Assembly (NCBI RefSeq): GCF_008710095.1
Contig: NZ_VYKJ01000026.1
Span: forward strand, 1 to 26,077
Direction of reading: 5' to 3'
DNA: 26,077 nucleotides
Origin: Affinibrenneria salicis
GTDB taxonomy: Bacteria; Pseudomonadota; Gammaproteobacteria; Enterobacterales; Enterobacteriaceae
A program made the translations under genes and the position numbers. Under the pieces are notes generated by a model. The model had not been told where the DNA came from. It saw only the letters and a list, made by a program, of their open reading frames with translations, and made no database searches. Shown here piece after piece: positions 25,749 through 26,077 of the stretch; position 1 is the stretch's first letter, and every line of letters begins with the position of its first letter.

Positions 25749-26077
25749 AAATTGAAGAGTTTGATCATGGCTCAGATTGAACGCTGGCGGCAGGCCTAAC
25801 ACATGCAAGTCGAACGGCAGCGGGGGAAAGCTTGCTTTCCTGCCGGCGAGTGGCGGACGGGTGAGTAATGTCTGGGGATCTGCCTGATGGGGGGGGATAA
25901 CTACTGGAAACGGTAGCTAATACCGCATAACGTCGCAAGACCAAAGTGGGGGACCTTCGGGCCTCACGCCATCGGATGAACCCAGATGGGATTAGCCAGC
26001 AGGTGAGGTAACGGCTCACCTGGGCGACGATCCCTAGCTGGTCTGAGAGGATGACCAGCCACACTGGGACTGAGACA
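25749..26077 (+). rRNA. rrs: 16S ribosomal RNA, 5' part
   Basis: Mature 16S starts AAATTGAAGAGTTTGATCAT at 25749. The first 329 of about 1540 nt are present, through the segment AGGATGACCAGCCACACTGG, and the gene continues off the right edge. Helix 6 (V1) has the stem GGAAAGC-TTGC-TTTCC between GCAGCGG and TGCCGGC. Sequence features are enterobacterial. Position downstream of aroE-yrdB-yrdA matches the E. coli rrnD locus by synteny. A G8 run at 25889-25896 replaces the usual GGAGGGGG. Confidence 0.99.

Noticed and set aside
25765..26064. 99-codon frame antisense to 16S rRNA
   Set aside because: It overlaps a conserved rRNA; such frames are a known annotation artefact.

Overview
The window is a conserved housekeeping block from a gamma-proteobacterium of the order Enterobacterales. 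The ribosomal proteins, RNA polymerase alpha and SecY match the Escherichia coli family in length and motif almost residue for residue, and the gene order from tuf to the rRNA operon follows the enterobacterial chromosome. The compact tuf-bfd-bfr-rpsJ order, the MscL tail, the RsmB N-terminus and the partial 16S sequence fit a Pectobacteriaceae-like bacterium (Dickeya, Pectobacterium, Brenneria, Lonsdalea or Sodalis relatives). That placement below order level is recall-based inference.

Layout. Positions 1-300 hold the 3' end of tuf (EF-Tu) and its terminator. Next come the iron-storage pair bfd and bfr (436-1179), each with its own sigma70-like promoter. The S10 operon follows (promoter about 1268, leader, rpsJ to rpsQ, ending at a strong terminator at 6462-6496). 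The spc operon (rplN to rpmJ, including secY, 6606-12139) and the alpha operon (rpsM, rpsK, rpsD, rpoA, rplQ, 12286-15147) come next. The three classical feedback control sites can be recognised: the S10 leader (L4), the rplX-rplE junction (S8) and the alpha leader (S4).

After the alpha terminator lie yhdN (DUF1992) and arfA (ribosome rescue), with no zntR between them. A leftward cluster, def-fmt-rsmB-trkA-mscL, runs from 20762 down to 15964. It covers N-formyl group handling on initiator Met, 16S m5C967 methylation, potassium uptake and osmotic safety. A rightward cluster, dprA-smg-yrdD-tsaC-aroE-yrdB (20892-24740), is tightly packed, with three overlapping gene ends. yrdA is convergent with it and overlaps yrdB. 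The window ends with a full rRNA control region (P1, P2, boxA, leader) and the first 329 nt of 16S rRNA.

Nearly everything here makes, controls or repairs the translation machinery. I found no mobile element, prophage, CRISPR array, toxin-antitoxin or defence system, and no strong candidate for an undescribed system. The points worth a second look are regulatory: the transcription terminator inside arfA, the palindromes over the bfd and bfr promoters, a terminator whose U-tract abuts the spc promoter, a terminator-like hairpin over the alpha promoter, the 25-bp tail-to-tail overlap of yrdB and yrdA, and two G8 runs.
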